A stretch of 64,000 nucleotides of DNA, taken from NCBI RefSeq assembly GCF_000429365.1, contig NZ_AUBS01000016.1, positions 28,167-92,166 of the forward strand, read 5' to 3'. The first letter of the stretch is position 1, and every line of letters begins with the position of its first letter. Position numbers and translations under genes: made by a program. Positions 10,680 to 19,465 of this stretch are shown piece after piece. The notes beneath the pieces were generated by a model. That model had not been told where the DNA came from and did no database searches. It saw nothing but the letters and a program-made list of their open reading frames with translations. The stretch comes from Pseudodonghicola xiamenensis DSM 18339. GTDB taxonomy: Bacteria; Pseudomonadota; Alphaproteobacteria; Rhodobacterales; Rhodobacteraceae.

Positions 10680-11399
10680 TCAGAACCGCCAGGTCAGACC
10701 AACCAGCGGCCCCGACATGGTCACGTCCAGGCGGGTTCCCCCGTTGCGATAATCCACGCTCAGATACCGATACCCCACGGACGCATAAAGTCCTTCGTTG
10801 ACCCGATAATTCGCGGTGGCGACAATCTGATCGGTCTGTTCCGAGCCGACACCAAAGCCCCCGAAATCCAGATAGACCAGCGCGCTCCAGCGCGGCGCCA
10901 GTCTGACATTGGCCCTGAGTGCAAGGATCGGGTCGGCGAACCTCTCGCTTGGCGATGATTTCAACGCGCCCCCCGCCGCCGAGACACTGCCCTTGATGTC
11001 CCAGGCCCGGGCGCCCGCCAGAAGATCGAGCGTCAACCGCTCGTCTGCCACCGCACGATACCCCGCCAACATGGTCAGGGAGCTTTGGCTCACCTTGCCC
11101 TCAGCCGGCACCCCCGGGGGAAGTCGTCCTGATTTCGAGCTCGACGACCAGCTGAAATCCCCCATCAGGACCAGCCGGTCGCGCCGGGCAAAGCCCGACA
11201 GGAAAAAGGCACCGTCCAGATCCTCCATCAGATCGGAAAACGACTTGTCGAACGATATCGTCGGCGCACCGGCAAAGGGCGTGATGTCGCCGCCAAGACC
11301 GGTCCCCCAGACGTAGGGCGTGATCTGCCCCCGCCACTCTGCGGCGGCGACAGGCAGCGCGAGCATTGTCATCCCCACCGCCGCGAAAAGGTTCCGCAT
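10680..11399 (-). CDS. Outer-membrane beta-barrel protein
   Basis: A 239-residue protein with a cleavable signal (MRNLFAAVGMTMLALPVAAA). After it comes alternating-residue sequence typical of transmembrane beta-strands. The C terminus GLTWRF ends in phenylalanine, the usual sorting signal for the outer-membrane assembly machinery. Its start lies 14 bases after the stop of the upstream amidohydrolase gene, so the two are co-transcribed. The barrel may serve uptake or release of the hydrolase substrate or product; this is inference. The longer frame beginning at 11483 would overlap the hydrolase and bury the signal peptide, so it was not used. Confidence 0.8.
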   Translation of the reverse strand: MRNLFAAVGMTMLALPVAAAEWRGQITPYVWGTGLGGDITPFAGAPTISFDKSFSDLMEDLDGAFFLSGFARRDRLVLMGDFSWSSSSKSGRLPPGVPAEGKVSQSSLTMLAGYRAVADERLTLDLLAGARAWDIKGSVSAAGGALKSSPSERFADPILALRANVRLAPRWSALVYLDFGGFGVGSEQTDQIVATANYRVNEGLYASVGYRYLSVDYRNGGTRLDVTMSGPLVGLTWRF

Positions 11400-11413
11400 C
11401 CTGCAGGCCCCGC

Positions 11414-12862
11414 TCAGAGCGAGTTCTTGAAGAGCTGACCGCCCTTCATGATAAGCCGCAGGTTGTTCTCCTCCTTCAGCCAATCCAGGCTGGTTTCGGT
11501 ATCGCCGTCGATTACCAGAAGATCGGCGCAGGCACCGGCCTCGATCACCCCCAGACGCCCGTCATAGGGCGCCCTCGCCCCGGAGAGCGCCAGCAAGGCC
11601 CCCGCCGCCCCGGTGGCGCGATGCAGCGCCTCAAGCGGCGTCATGAAGCGGGCGAGCTTGGCAAGCTGGCGGCCCTGGCTGGCGCCGCCGCTATAGAGGA
11701 TGTCGGTGCCGAATGCCCAGTTCACCTTGTGCTTGTCGGCCCATTCGAAGGCGCGCATCGTACCTTCGGCCACCTCCTTCTGCGCCGCGATCGCCTTGGG
11801 GTCATCGTATTTGTTCGCGTCCTCATCCGCCAGGAAGGGCTGGATCGACCACCATATGTCATTGTCGGCCATCATCCGGACGGTGTCCTCATCGGCCAGT
11901 TGCCCGTGTTCGATGGATTTCACCCCAGCCTTGATGCAGCGCTGGATGCCGGGAGAGGTATAGACATGGGCGCAGACATAGGTGCCCCAGTCGCGCGCGG
12001 CATCGACGGCGGCTGACATCTCGGCTTCGGTAAATTGCAACGATTCCAGCGGGTCGTATTTCGACGCGACCCCGCCGCCTGCGGCGATCTTGATCTGACT
12101 GGCGCCCTTCATCAACTGCTCCCGCGTGCGCCGCAATACCTCGGGCACCCCATCGGCCAGGGCCGAGACACCGACCTTGGTGGCATAGTCGGGCTGGTCG
12201 ATCGGCATCATCGGCAGCGTGTTCTGCAGACGAAAATCCCCATGGCCCGAAGTTTGCGAGATGATCGCGCCGGCCGGGAAGATGCGTGGCCCGGCCACCA
12301 CGCCGCGATCGACCGCAGCCTTCAGGCCGAAGGACGGGCCGCCAACATCGCGCACCGTGGTAAAGCCGCGCAGCAGGGTGGCGCCGGCCTCTCGCCCCGC
12401 CATCAGATGCACGAAACCGATGTCCTGCGTCATGGCGGCAATCTGGCTGACGGCGACAAGCGTGGTGTGCCAATGGGTGTCGATCAGCCCGGGCACGACG
12501 GTGCGCCCGCCGCAGTCGATCCATTCGGCGTCCTCAGGCCCCTGCCCACGCGCCGGCAATGCGGCGATCCTTCCATCCCGGATCAGAATGTCGATGCCAT
12601 CGTGCAGCACCAGTCGGGTGCCGTCGAAAAAGCGCAGGTTGGTCAGCAGCAGCGGACGTCCCGCGCCCGCGGCCTGCGCCTCTTTCGAGGCGAGACCGAA
12701 GCCCGCGAACATGCCGACGACCGATGTCATCCCGCCCAGCATCTGACGACGGGAAAGATCAACCTCGACCCGACGCATCGCCGCAAGCGTTTCCGGCGTT
12801 CCGCACTGGCAGAAATGCATCGCACCAGACTGAGTGGCAGCCTCAAAACAAGCTTGGCACAT
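11414..12862 (-). CDS. Tat-exported metal-dependent amidohydrolase
   Basis: A 482-residue amidohydrolase-superfamily protein of the imidazolonepropionase-like/Xaa-Pro dipeptidase-like group. Metal ligands are visible in DTHWHTTL (near residue 129), AHVYTS and IEHGQLADE, with FGTD near residue 395. A twin-arginine motif (SRRQMLGG) sits at residues 37-44, ahead of a hydrophobic stretch, pointing to the periplasm. Unusually, about 36 residues precede it, with Cys at 2, 5, 18 and 20. The ATG at 12862 has AGGAG at good spacing, while M29 has none, so the Cys-bearing leader is probably translated. The substrate (amide, cyclic amide or peptide) is unknown. It forms an operon with the downstream barrel gene. 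Confidence 0.85.
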   Translation of the reverse strand: MCQACFEAATQSGAMHFCQCGTPETLAAMRRVEVDLSRRQMLGGMTSVVGMFAGFGLASKEAQAAGAGRPLLLTNLRFFDGTRLVLHDGIDILIRDGRIAALPARGQGPEDAEWIDCGGRTVVPGLIDTHWHTTLVAVSQIAAMTQDIGFVHLMAGREAGATLLRGFTTVRDVGGPSFGLKAAVDRGVVAGPRIFPAGAIISQTSGHGDFRLQNTLPMMPIDQPDYATKVGVSALADGVPEVLRRTREQLMKGASQIKIAAGGGVASKYDPLESLQFTEAEMSAAVDAARDWGTYVCAHVYTSPGIQRCIKAGVKSIEHGQLADEDTVRMMADNDIWWSIQPFLADEDANKYDDPKAIAAQKEVAEGTMRAFEWADKHKVNWAFGTDILYSGGASQGRQLAKLARFMTPLEALHRATGAAGALLALSGARAPYDGRLGVIEAGACADLLVIDGDTETSLDWLKEENNLRLIMKGGQLFKNSL

Positions 12863-13481
12863 CCAAAACTCCTCATCCTAATAGACGCCAGATCGGAACC
12901 GGCGATTTAAACAGAAGGAAAAAACCTTTTGTGAGGCTGTCTTTAGCCCCCTACGATGTCAAGAAAACTTCTAATGACATTATCAGAAGTTGAGCGATTG
13001 GCCCCCTTGACGCAAGATTTGCCCAATGCATACCGCAGGGGAAGTCCGGGCCCCGGCCGGCGCGCGGTTGACGCCACGGATCGCCGGAGATTAAGCATTG
13101 GACAACAGCTTTCTACGTTTCTGCCAAAGGTAAAGCCTATGCTGCGAGTTCGCATTTCCCGCCCGCAAAGCGACCCCATGCGCCGCCCCCGGGAATACAG
13201 GCCGCAACCGGATTTCTGACCGACTGTCGCAAGCGGACGCACCGCCAGTCCGATCACGACCGAACCGGTGCCCCGAAGATTTCCATCGAGCCCTCCGGCC
13301 CCCTGGCCCTGACGTTTCACACATCGAGACCTGCGCGACAGCCCGACGCCCCTTTGCCTATGTCACAAGAATTTACCCAGCCAGACAGACCAGATCATGC
13401 GCCCGGCGATTTTCCCGTAAGGGATCTGAAACGATCGAAACAGCGGCGCCATGACCCAATGTTGCAAGGAACCCGCTCCTC
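12863..13481. other. Divergent intergenic region without a gene
   Basis: About 620 bases between the leftward amidohydrolase gene and the rightward antiporter gene. Frames of about 80-125 codons exist on both strands, but they lack ribosome sites and protein-like composition. The region must hold the promoters of both transcripts. One clear operator-like inverted repeat is listed separately. Confidence 0.5.
12957..12991 (-). promoter_or_regulatory. Inverted repeat with adjacent -35-like hexamer upstream of the amidohydrolase
   Basis: AACTTCT (12966-12972) and AGAAGTT (12985-12991) form a 7-bp inverted repeat with a 12-base gap. On the minus strand it is followed by TTGACA (12962-12957), about 100 bases ahead of the amidohydrolase start. 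A regulator-binding site is plausible. The -10 element is not obvious. Confidence 0.35.
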
Positions 13482-14585
13482 ATGAAAGCAATCGGCTCTC
13501 CCGCATGGACGCTTTTCGCCCCGCTTCTGGGGCTGGGAACCGTCGGAGTTCTCGAGACAGTCTATCACGATCACCCGCCCGCGGCGCTCTATCTGATTTC
13601 CGCCGCCGTCCTGTTCGGCTCGGTCTTCGCGGCAGTGCACCATGCCGAGGTCATCGCCCACCGCATCGGACAACCCTTCGGATCGGTTCTTCTCGCCCTT
13701 GCGGTGACGCTGATCGAAGTCTCGCTGATCGTATCGGTTTTGTTCTCGGACAGTTCCGGCGACAGCAGCGTGGCCCGCGATACGGTTTTCGCGGCGATCA
13801 TGATCGTGCTGAACGGGATCGTCGGGCTTTGCCTTCTGATTGGCGGGCTGCGCTATCATGAGCAGGGATTTCAGCCACGCGGCACCGCTGCGGCGCTGGG
13901 TGTTCTGGGAACCCAGGCGGTTCTGGGCCTGATCCTGCCCAATTATACCGAGGCGATCCCCGGCCCGGTCTATGCTCCGGAACAGCTCATCTTCGTCGCC
14001 GTGTTCTCGCTTCTGCTCTATCTGCTCTTTCTCTTCGTGCAGATGGTGTCGCACCAAAGTGATTTTCTCGAACCGATCGAACTGTCCCGGCCCCCTGCCA
14101 CCGAGCCGGAGAGACATCACGAGGTTTCGAGGCCCACATTGATTGTCTCGGCGATCGCCCTGCCCGTCTCTCTTGTCGCGGTTGTCCTGCTGGCCGAGGC
14201 ATTGGCCGCGCCGGTCCGCCATGCGATCTTGGGTGCCGGGCTGCCCGAGGCCCTGGTCGGGGTCGTCATCGCCTTGATCGTACTGCTGCCCGAGGGGCTC
14301 GCCTCGGTGAAGGCGGCGATGCAGAATCGGTTGCAAACCAGTCTGAACCTGGCAATGGGATCCGCACTGGCCAGCCTGTGCCTGACAATCCCCATCGTCG
14401 CGCTGGTATCGGTGGCGATGGGTCACACCCTGGTTCTGGGGCTGGATGCCGAACATATCGTGCTGCTGGTCCTGACCCTGTTCATGAGCACCCTGTCCCT
14501 CGCGATGGGACGCACGACCATCATGCAGGGAGGCATCCACCTTGTCATTTTCGGCGCTTTTTTGACAATAGCCACGATCCCCTGA
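13482..14585 (+). CDS. chaA: Ca2+/H+ antiporter (ChaA-type, CaCA superfamily)
   Basis: A 367-residue inner-membrane protein with about ten hydrophobic segments. The two alpha-repeats of cation/Ca2+ exchangers are visible, each with its acidic residue: ALAVTLIEVSLI near residue 80 and IVLLPEGLASVKAAMQN near residue 270, the latter followed by LNLAMGSALAS. GLRYHEQGF near residue 125 is typical of ChaA proteins. It would export Ca2+ (and possibly Na+ or K+) in exchange for protons. ATG 13482 follows AAGGAACC. A receptor-like channel gene starts 54 bases downstream, so the two are probably co-transcribed. Confidence 0.88.
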   Translation: MKAIGSPAWTLFAPLLGLGTVGVLETVYHDHPPAALYLISAAVLFGSVFAAVHHAEVIAHRIGQPFGSVLLALAVTLIEVSLIVSVLFSDSSGDSSVARDTVFAAIMIVLNGIVGLCLLIGGLRYHEQGFQPRGTAAALGVLGTQAVLGLILPNYTEAIPGPVYAPEQLIFVAVFSLLLYLLFLFVQMVSHQSDFLEPIELSRPPATEPERHHEVSRPTLIVSAIALPVSLVAVVLLAEALAAPVRHAILGAGLPEALVGVVIALIVLLPEGLASVKAAMQNRLQTSLNLAMGSALASLCLTIPIVALVSVAMGHTLVLGLDAEHIVLLVLTLFMSTLSLAMGRTTIMQGGIHLVIFGAFLTIATIP

Positions 14586-14639
14586 CCCAGGCTGTCGCAT
14601 CTCCGTTTGCCCACAGATCTATTTACAAGGACAGTTTCC

Positions 14640-15749
14640 ATGATCCCTCTCGAGCGCCCCACAGGATATCGAAAGAGCGTCTTGTGTTTCCTCTCCCTGA
14701 CAGTCCTCGCGCTGATCAACTGGGGGGGCATGGTGCATGCCCAGCAATCCAAGCCTCTGACCGTCGCGGTGCATGAAAGCCCGCCGTTCGTCATCCTCTC
14801 GGACGGCGTCTATTCGGGCCTGGCAATAGATCTCTGGGAGACCGTGGCAACGGAACTCGGCTATGAGTTCACCTATCAGGAATACGATACCGTCCGCAGC
14901 ATGATCGACGCGACTGCGGCGGGCAATGCCGATGTCGCCGTCAGCAATCTGACCGTCACCGAGGAACGGGCGGCGCGGGTGGATTTCACCCAGCCCTGGT
15001 ACGATTCCGGCCTGCGCATCATGGTCAATGACAGTTCCGGCGCCAGTTTCTGGAGCATTTTCACCGGCCTCAGGGATTCCGGTTTTCTGCGCGCTTACGG
15101 CTGGCTCGCCTTCGCGATCCTCGTCGCCTCGCTCTGCTTCACCCTGTTCGACCGGAAATTCGACAAGGATTTTCCGAAAAGTTTCCGCAACGGTTTCGCT
15201 GAAAGCTTCTATACCGTCATGACGGTGGCCACCTCGGGCAAGCCTCCGAAACGCAAGAACCTGTTCGGATGGCTCGGGCGGATGTGGCAAGGCCTGTGGC
15301 TGGTCTTCGGCGTTATCGTCGTGGCCTTCGTAACCTCGACCATCACCAGCGTCATGACCACCCTGTCCATCAAGAACGATATCCGCAGCGTGTCGGATCT
15401 GCCCGGGCTGAACGTGGCGGTGGCGGACGGTAGCACCGCCGAGGGCTTCGCCATGAACAACGGGTTCGACCTGACCGCCTACCCCAATATCAACGCATCT
15501 GCGCAGGCGCTTCTGGATGAAGAAGTTGATGCCATCATCGGCGACAAGCCGGTGCTGGAATATTACGCCCACACTCACCCTGACGAACCGCTCACTGTGG
15601 TCGGCGCCGTTTTCAACCCCGAGAAATACGGCTTTGCCCTGCCCCCGGGCAGCCCGTTGCGACGCGATATCACGATTGAAGTCGTCGGTGCGCGGGAAGA
15701 CGGCACATTGCGCGCTCTGTCCGAGGAATATTTCGGCCTCAACCCATGA
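14640..15749 (+). CDS. Prokaryotic ionotropic glutamate receptor-like ligand-gated channel
   Basis: A 369-residue protein with a signal sequence. It has a bacterial family-3 solute-binding domain split in two: lobe 1 begins at LTVAVHESPPF near residue 40 and lobe 2 at DIRSVSDLPGLNVAV near residue 245. Between the lobes lie a transmembrane helix (YGWLAFAILVASLCFTLF), a pore loop and a second helix (WLVFGVIVVAFVTSTITSV). This is the GluR0 plan: periplasmic ligand binding gates an inner-membrane pore. The pore reads TVMTVATSGKPPKR and lacks the TVGYG potassium filter, so ion selectivity differs. ATG 14640 has AAGGA upstream. Its place behind chaA suggests a role in Ca2+ or other cation flux, which is inference. 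Confidence 0.85.
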   Translation: MIPLERPTGYRKSVLCFLSLTVLALINWGGMVHAQQSKPLTVAVHESPPFVILSDGVYSGLAIDLWETVATELGYEFTYQEYDTVRSMIDATAAGNADVAVSNLTVTEERAARVDFTQPWYDSGLRIMVNDSSGASFWSIFTGLRDSGFLRAYGWLAFAILVASLCFTLFDRKFDKDFPKSFRNGFAESFYTVMTVATSGKPPKRKNLFGWLGRMWQGLWLVFGVIVVAFVTSTITSVMTTLSIKNDIRSVSDLPGLNVAVADGSTAEGFAMNNGFDLTAYPNINASAQALLDEEVDAIIGDKPVLEYYAHTHPDEPLTVVGAVFNPEKYGFALPPGSPLRRDITIEVVGAREDGTLRALSEEYFGLNP

Positions 15750-15956
15750 TCCTGCGCCCGGAGCAGATTGCAACCGCATCCGGGCAGTCCAGGACAGGAC
15801 GATGCATCGCAATCACCGGGGCGGATCACAGCCCCGGCCATGTGAAGGTTCTTCTTGCTCCCCCCCTTGAAACGGCCCGCGCAAATCAGATGTAACAGGC
15901 CGGTGCGGAGGCAGAATTCCCGCCCCCGCGTCGGCCATTGTATCAAGGGATCCCAA

Positions 15957-16418
15957 ATGCAAATTCACCGCTCTCAAACTGGCCGGAAAGCCGCGTTCCT
16001 GACGGCGGCGCTGTTCGCTTCCTGCATCCCCGCCCTCGCTGAAAGCGAGGATCGCAGCCGGGTGAGGATGATGGGGAATTGCAAGGAATGCTCTCTCTCG
16101 GATCAGGACTTTGCCCGCGGAAAGCTGACCGGTATCGACTTCACCGGGGCGGCTCTACAGCGCACCAGATTTGATAGCGCCCGTCTGAGTATCTCGATCT
16201 TCTCGCGGGCCGATCTGACTGATGTCTCATTTGAAAACGCCGATCTGACAGGCGCCAGTTTCGTCGGGAGCCGATTGAAAAACGTTTCGTTTTCCGGAGC
16301 TAATCTGACCGGAGCGGTGTTCGAAGGCGCCAGCCTCGAAGGGACCACGCTGGAGGGTGCCATCCGGTGCAACACCCAGATGGCCGACGACACCATGGAT
16401 AATTCGGACTGCAGATAG
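15957..16418 (+). CDS. Secreted pentapeptide-repeat protein
   Basis: A 153-residue protein with a signal peptide cleaved near IPALAES. Consecutive A(D/N)LxX-type repeats follow from about residue 55 (for example FSRADLTDVSFENADLTGAS), forming a right-handed quadrilateral beta-helix. A Cys pair in MGNCKECSL precedes the repeats, and two more Cys follow them (RCNTQ and the terminal NSDCR), so disulfides in the periplasm are likely. ATG 15957 has AAGGGA upstream. It lies about 200 bases after the receptor-channel gene in the same direction. Function unknown. Confidence 0.85.
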   Translation: MQIHRSQTGRKAAFLTAALFASCIPALAESEDRSRVRMMGNCKECSLSDQDFARGKLTGIDFTGAALQRTRFDSARLSISIFSRADLTDVSFENADLTGASFVGSRLKNVSFSGANLTGAVFEGASLEGTTLEGAIRCNTQMADDTMDNSDCR

Positions 16419-16444
16419 CCCGATGCCGCCGGCCCGCCGGAGTG

Positions 16445-17737
16445 TCAGAACCGCTCCAGCCGATAGGGGGACGGGTCGACCAGCGGCTCTGCGCCGGAGA
16501 CCAGATCGGCGGCAAGCTGTCCCGCCGCCGGCCCGGTTCCGAACCCATGCCCCGAAAACCCCGTGGCCAGCGTCAGCCCCGGCATCGAGGCCACCGGCCC
16601 GATCACCGGCAGGGAATCCGGCGTGATATCCATGGTGCCGGCCCAGGCCTCGACAATGCGGGCGTTGGCAAAGGCCGGCCAGGCGGCCGAGAGATTTTCC
16701 ATAGCTTCCCGGTTCAGCGCTGGCAGCGTCGGGGGATCCATCACCCGCAGCTTTTCAAACGGCGAGACCTGCTTGCCCGACCAGCGCCGCGCCAGACGCA
16801 GATCGGTCAGGCTCTGGCGGTTCAGCGTAATGCGCAGCAGGCCGCGCTGATCGCGCAGAAGATGCATGTACCGCCGACCGACCAGCAGGTGATCCAGCAC
16901 CAGCGGGCTGGACAGCGCACCGCGCTGGGTGACGATGAAACCGCCGTCGATATGCTTGCGGAACGAGAAATCCGGCCCGCCCACCGCGATATCCGTCGGC
17001 CCCTCCATCGGGGCGGTGCGAAAGACCGAACAGGTCAGTGGCAGGATCGGCAGGCCGATGCCAAGATTGCCCAGAAAGCGGCGCGACCACAGGCCGCCGG
17101 CCAATAGCACCTGATCGCAGGCGATCTCGCCACGCTCCGTGACCACGCCGCTGATCCGTCCGGCGCTGGTCTGCACCGTCCGCACCGCACAATGTTCGAC
17201 GATGACCGCACCTTTTTCCTGTGCCGCTGCGGCAATGGCGCTGGTGGCCAGGGTCGGCTCTGCCCGCCCGTCCGAGGGCGTGAAGAGACCGCCGGCCCAA
17301 CGCCCCTGCCCGCCCGGAACAGATCGGTCGATCTGCGCCGGCGACAACAGGCGCGCATCCAGTCCCAGCGCCTCGACCGAAGCGAGCCAGGCCCGATGCA
17401 CCTCCATCTCGGCCTCGCTCCGGGCCAGGAACATGATCCCCGCCTGCCGATAGCCCACCGTCCTGCCAATGCGCGCCGGCAGATCGGCCCAAAGCCGGTC
17501 CGCCGCCTGCGCCATCGGTACATCCGCCGCCCCGCGCGATGTCTTGCGCACCCAGCCTAGATTGCGCGAACTTTGTTCCGCCGCGATACGGCCCTTTTCC
17601 AGCAGCACGACGGGTATGCCGCGTTCCGCCAGCGTCAGGGCGGCGGTCACCCCGACGATACCGCCGCCGATCACCACCACCTGGCAGCGCGCGGGTATCT
17701 CCTGCGACGTCTCGACCGGCTCTATCCGCGGTGCCAT
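16445..17737 (-). CDS. FAD-dependent amine/D-amino-acid oxidoreductase (DadA-like)
   Basis: A 430-residue flavoprotein of the DAO family. The dinucleotide-binding motif VVVIGGGIVGVTAALTLAERG starts near residue 19. EKGRIAAEQSSRNLGWVR follows, and a C-terminal TGFSGHGFGTGPAAGQLAADL closes the FAD site. It probably oxidises an amine or D-/N-methyl amino acid to an imine. It lies 23 bases after the ridA gene of the same leftward operon, and RidA hydrolyses exactly the enamine/imine products such enzymes release. No membrane segment is visible. Substrate unknown. Confidence 0.85.
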   Translation of the reverse strand: MAPRIEPVETSQEIPARCQVVVIGGGIVGVTAALTLAERGIPVVLLEKGRIAAEQSSRNLGWVRKTSRGAADVPMAQAADRLWADLPARIGRTVGYRQAGIMFLARSEAEMEVHRAWLASVEALGLDARLLSPAQIDRSVPGGQGRWAGGLFTPSDGRAEPTLATSAIAAAAQEKGAVIVEHCAVRTVQTSAGRISGVVTERGEIACDQVLLAGGLWSRRFLGNLGIGLPILPLTCSVFRTAPMEGPTDIAVGGPDFSFRKHIDGGFIVTQRGALSSPLVLDHLLVGRRYMHLLRDQRGLLRITLNRQSLTDLRLARRWSGKQVSPFEKLRVMDPPTLPALNREAMENLSAAWPAFANARIVEAWAGTMDITPDSLPVIGPVASMPGLTLATGFSGHGFGTGPAAGQLAADLVSGAEPLVDPSPYRLERF

Positions 17738-17760
17738 GGCTCGATCCTCCTTTGAAAGTG

Positions 17761-18183
17761 TCAGACCGAAATGGTCTTGCGCTCGACATCGGCATCGGCG
17801 GCGCCCCGGAAGGCAGTCACCTCGATCTCGACCTTGTATATCGTCGAGCCCAGCGGCGGACAGGTGACCGTTGCGGTCGGGTCGATACCGCGGAACTTCT
17901 GCCCCACCGTGGTCATCACCGTTTCGGTATCCGTCGGATCCTGGATGAAGATGCGACTGGCCACCACATCGGCCAGGCTGCTGCCCACCGCCCCGAGGGC
18001 ACTTTCGATATTGGCGAAGACCTGCAGCGTCTGCTCGGTCACATCTTCGGGGATTTCCTTGGTCTCGGGATTGCGCCCGGCGGTGTTGGACACGAAGATC
18101 CAGTTATCCACCGCAACCAGGCGGGAGTAGCTGGCGTGATCCTCGAATTTCGATCCGGTCTTGAGCTTGATGATTTTCGTCAT
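17761..18183 (-). CDS. ridA: RidA-family enamine/imine deaminase
   Basis: A 140-residue RidA/YjgF/UK114 protein. These homotrimers hydrolyse reactive enamine/imine intermediates to keto acids and ammonia. The usual core is present: a VSNTAGRNP-like strand, then VVASRIFIQD with the conserved Arg, and a C-terminal VEIEVTAF strand with an acidic residue. It stands between genes for an OCD-like protein and a FAD oxidase in one leftward operon, which fits clearing imines made by the oxidase. The ATG start gives the normal family length. Confidence 0.9.
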   Translation of the reverse strand: MTKIIKLKTGSKFEDHASYSRLVAVDNWIFVSNTAGRNPETKEIPEDVTEQTLQVFANIESALGAVGSSLADVVASRIFIQDPTDTETVMTTVGQKFRGIDPTATVTCPPLGSTIYKVEIEVTAFRGAADADVERKTISV

Positions 18184-18274
18184 GATCTGTCCTGTGTTCG
18201 GATGGCCGCGATCTGGGCGGCCCAGTGTCGGGGAAACGGCCCCGGGCGCAGGTCCAGGGCCTTGGGGGACGGGG

Positions 18275-19423
18275 TCAGCGCAGCGCCGGCTCTTTCCACA
18301 GGTTCAGCTTGACGCCGATGCCCTTCTCGATGGCATTGCGATAGATGACGGTGCCCCAGGCGACATCCTCCACCGGCATGCCACCGACCGACATCAGCAC
18401 GATCTCGTCGTCCGAACGCCGCCCCGGAGCCGCTCCCGCGACGATGGCGCCCAGATCCTCCAACGCATCGGGCGACATCGCGCCTGCGGCGATCATGTCC
18501 ATGAACTTGACACCGACCAGCGGGATCACCTCGTGCGCGGGTTTCGGGACCTCTTCGTACCAGGCTTCGTAAAGGCCAGTGTTGTCAAGCACCTTGCGGA
18601 TCTCGGGCGCCTCCATCCCGGCGTCGAAATTGCACGGCGCGGGCATCGCCAGAAAGGCGCCCGGCTTGACCCATTCCCGCTTGACCAGAGGGTAGTCCGC
18701 CGGGTTCCCCACCTCGCCCGAGGCGCAATAGGTCACGATATCGCTGTCACGCACCACCGCTTCAATGTCGTCCACGATCTCGATCCTGCTCACCTGCGGA
18801 TAACTCTCCTTCACCCAGGCGATAAAGACATCGAGACTGCGCTGACCGCGCCCCTTCACCTTGACCGTGTCGATATTCGGGCAGGCAGCGATAAAGGCCG
18901 CCAGTGCGGTACGCGCCATGACGCCCGGCCCAAAGATGCCAACAACGCGGGAATCCTTGCGGGCCAGATACCGCGCCCCGACACCGGGCACCGCGCCGGT
19001 CCGATAGGCCGACAGAAGGTTGGCCGACATGAAGGCCAGCGGCGCGCCGGTATCGGCATCGTTCAGCACGAAGGTCAGGATCGACCGCGGCAGCCCCTTT
19101 TCCCGGTTGGCGATATTCGATCCGTACCACTTCACCCCGGCGGTGCAGAAATTGCCGCCCAGATAGGCCGGCATCGCCATGAACCGACGGTCGGCGGTGG
19201 GTTTCGGCATGGTGGGGAATGGCGAATTTTCGGGAAAGGTCACCATGGCGCCATGGCTGTCGCTGTTTGCCCCGGCCATGCGGTAATCGCCGTGGTGCAG
19301 CAGCGCGAACATCTCTTCCATGCAGTCGACGCAGGCCGGCATGTCGGTGACGCCGGCACGGATCATGTCCTCTTCCGACAGGTAGATGAAATCAATCTTT
19401 GGCAGATCGGGCAGATCGGTCAT
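18275..19423 (-). CDS. Ornithine cyclodeaminase/mu-crystallin family protein
   Basis: A 382-residue OCD/mu-crystallin-fold protein. The substrate-side Lys/Arg region (VKWYGSNIANREKGLPRS) precedes an NAD(P)-binding segment VGIFGPGVMARTALAAF near residue 165. In this superfamily, members act as cyclodeaminases, imine reductases or dehydrogenases. It is longer than classical ornithine cyclodeaminase. Some database names for this subgroup refer to an amine-oxidase subunit, which I cannot verify. Together with the neighbouring FAD enzyme, RidA and permease it points to amine or amino-acid catabolism. Confidence 0.8.
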   Translation of the reverse strand: MTDLPDLPKIDFIYLSEEDMIRAGVTDMPACVDCMEEMFALLHHGDYRMAGANSDSHGAMVTFPENSPFPTMPKPTADRRFMAMPAYLGGNFCTAGVKWYGSNIANREKGLPRSILTFVLNDADTGAPLAFMSANLLSAYRTGAVPGVGARYLARKDSRVVGIFGPGVMARTALAAFIAACPNIDTVKVKGRGQRSLDVFIAWVKESYPQVSRIEIVDDIEAVVRDSDIVTYCASGEVGNPADYPLVKREWVKPGAFLAMPAPCNFDAGMEAPEIRKVLDNTGLYEAWYEEVPKPAHEVIPLVGVKFMDMIAAGAMSPDALEDLGAIVAGAAPGRRSDDEIVLMSVGGMPVEDVAWGTVIYRNAIEKGIGVKLNLWKEPALR

Positions 19424-19465
19424 GTGTGGTATCCTCTTGTTGAAGCGATTGGGAAAGGGCCGGGA

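Noticed and set aside
12943..13320. 125-codon minus-strand ORF in the amidohydrolase-chaA interval
   Set aside because: No ribosome site, no recognisable motif; it covers the likely regulatory region.
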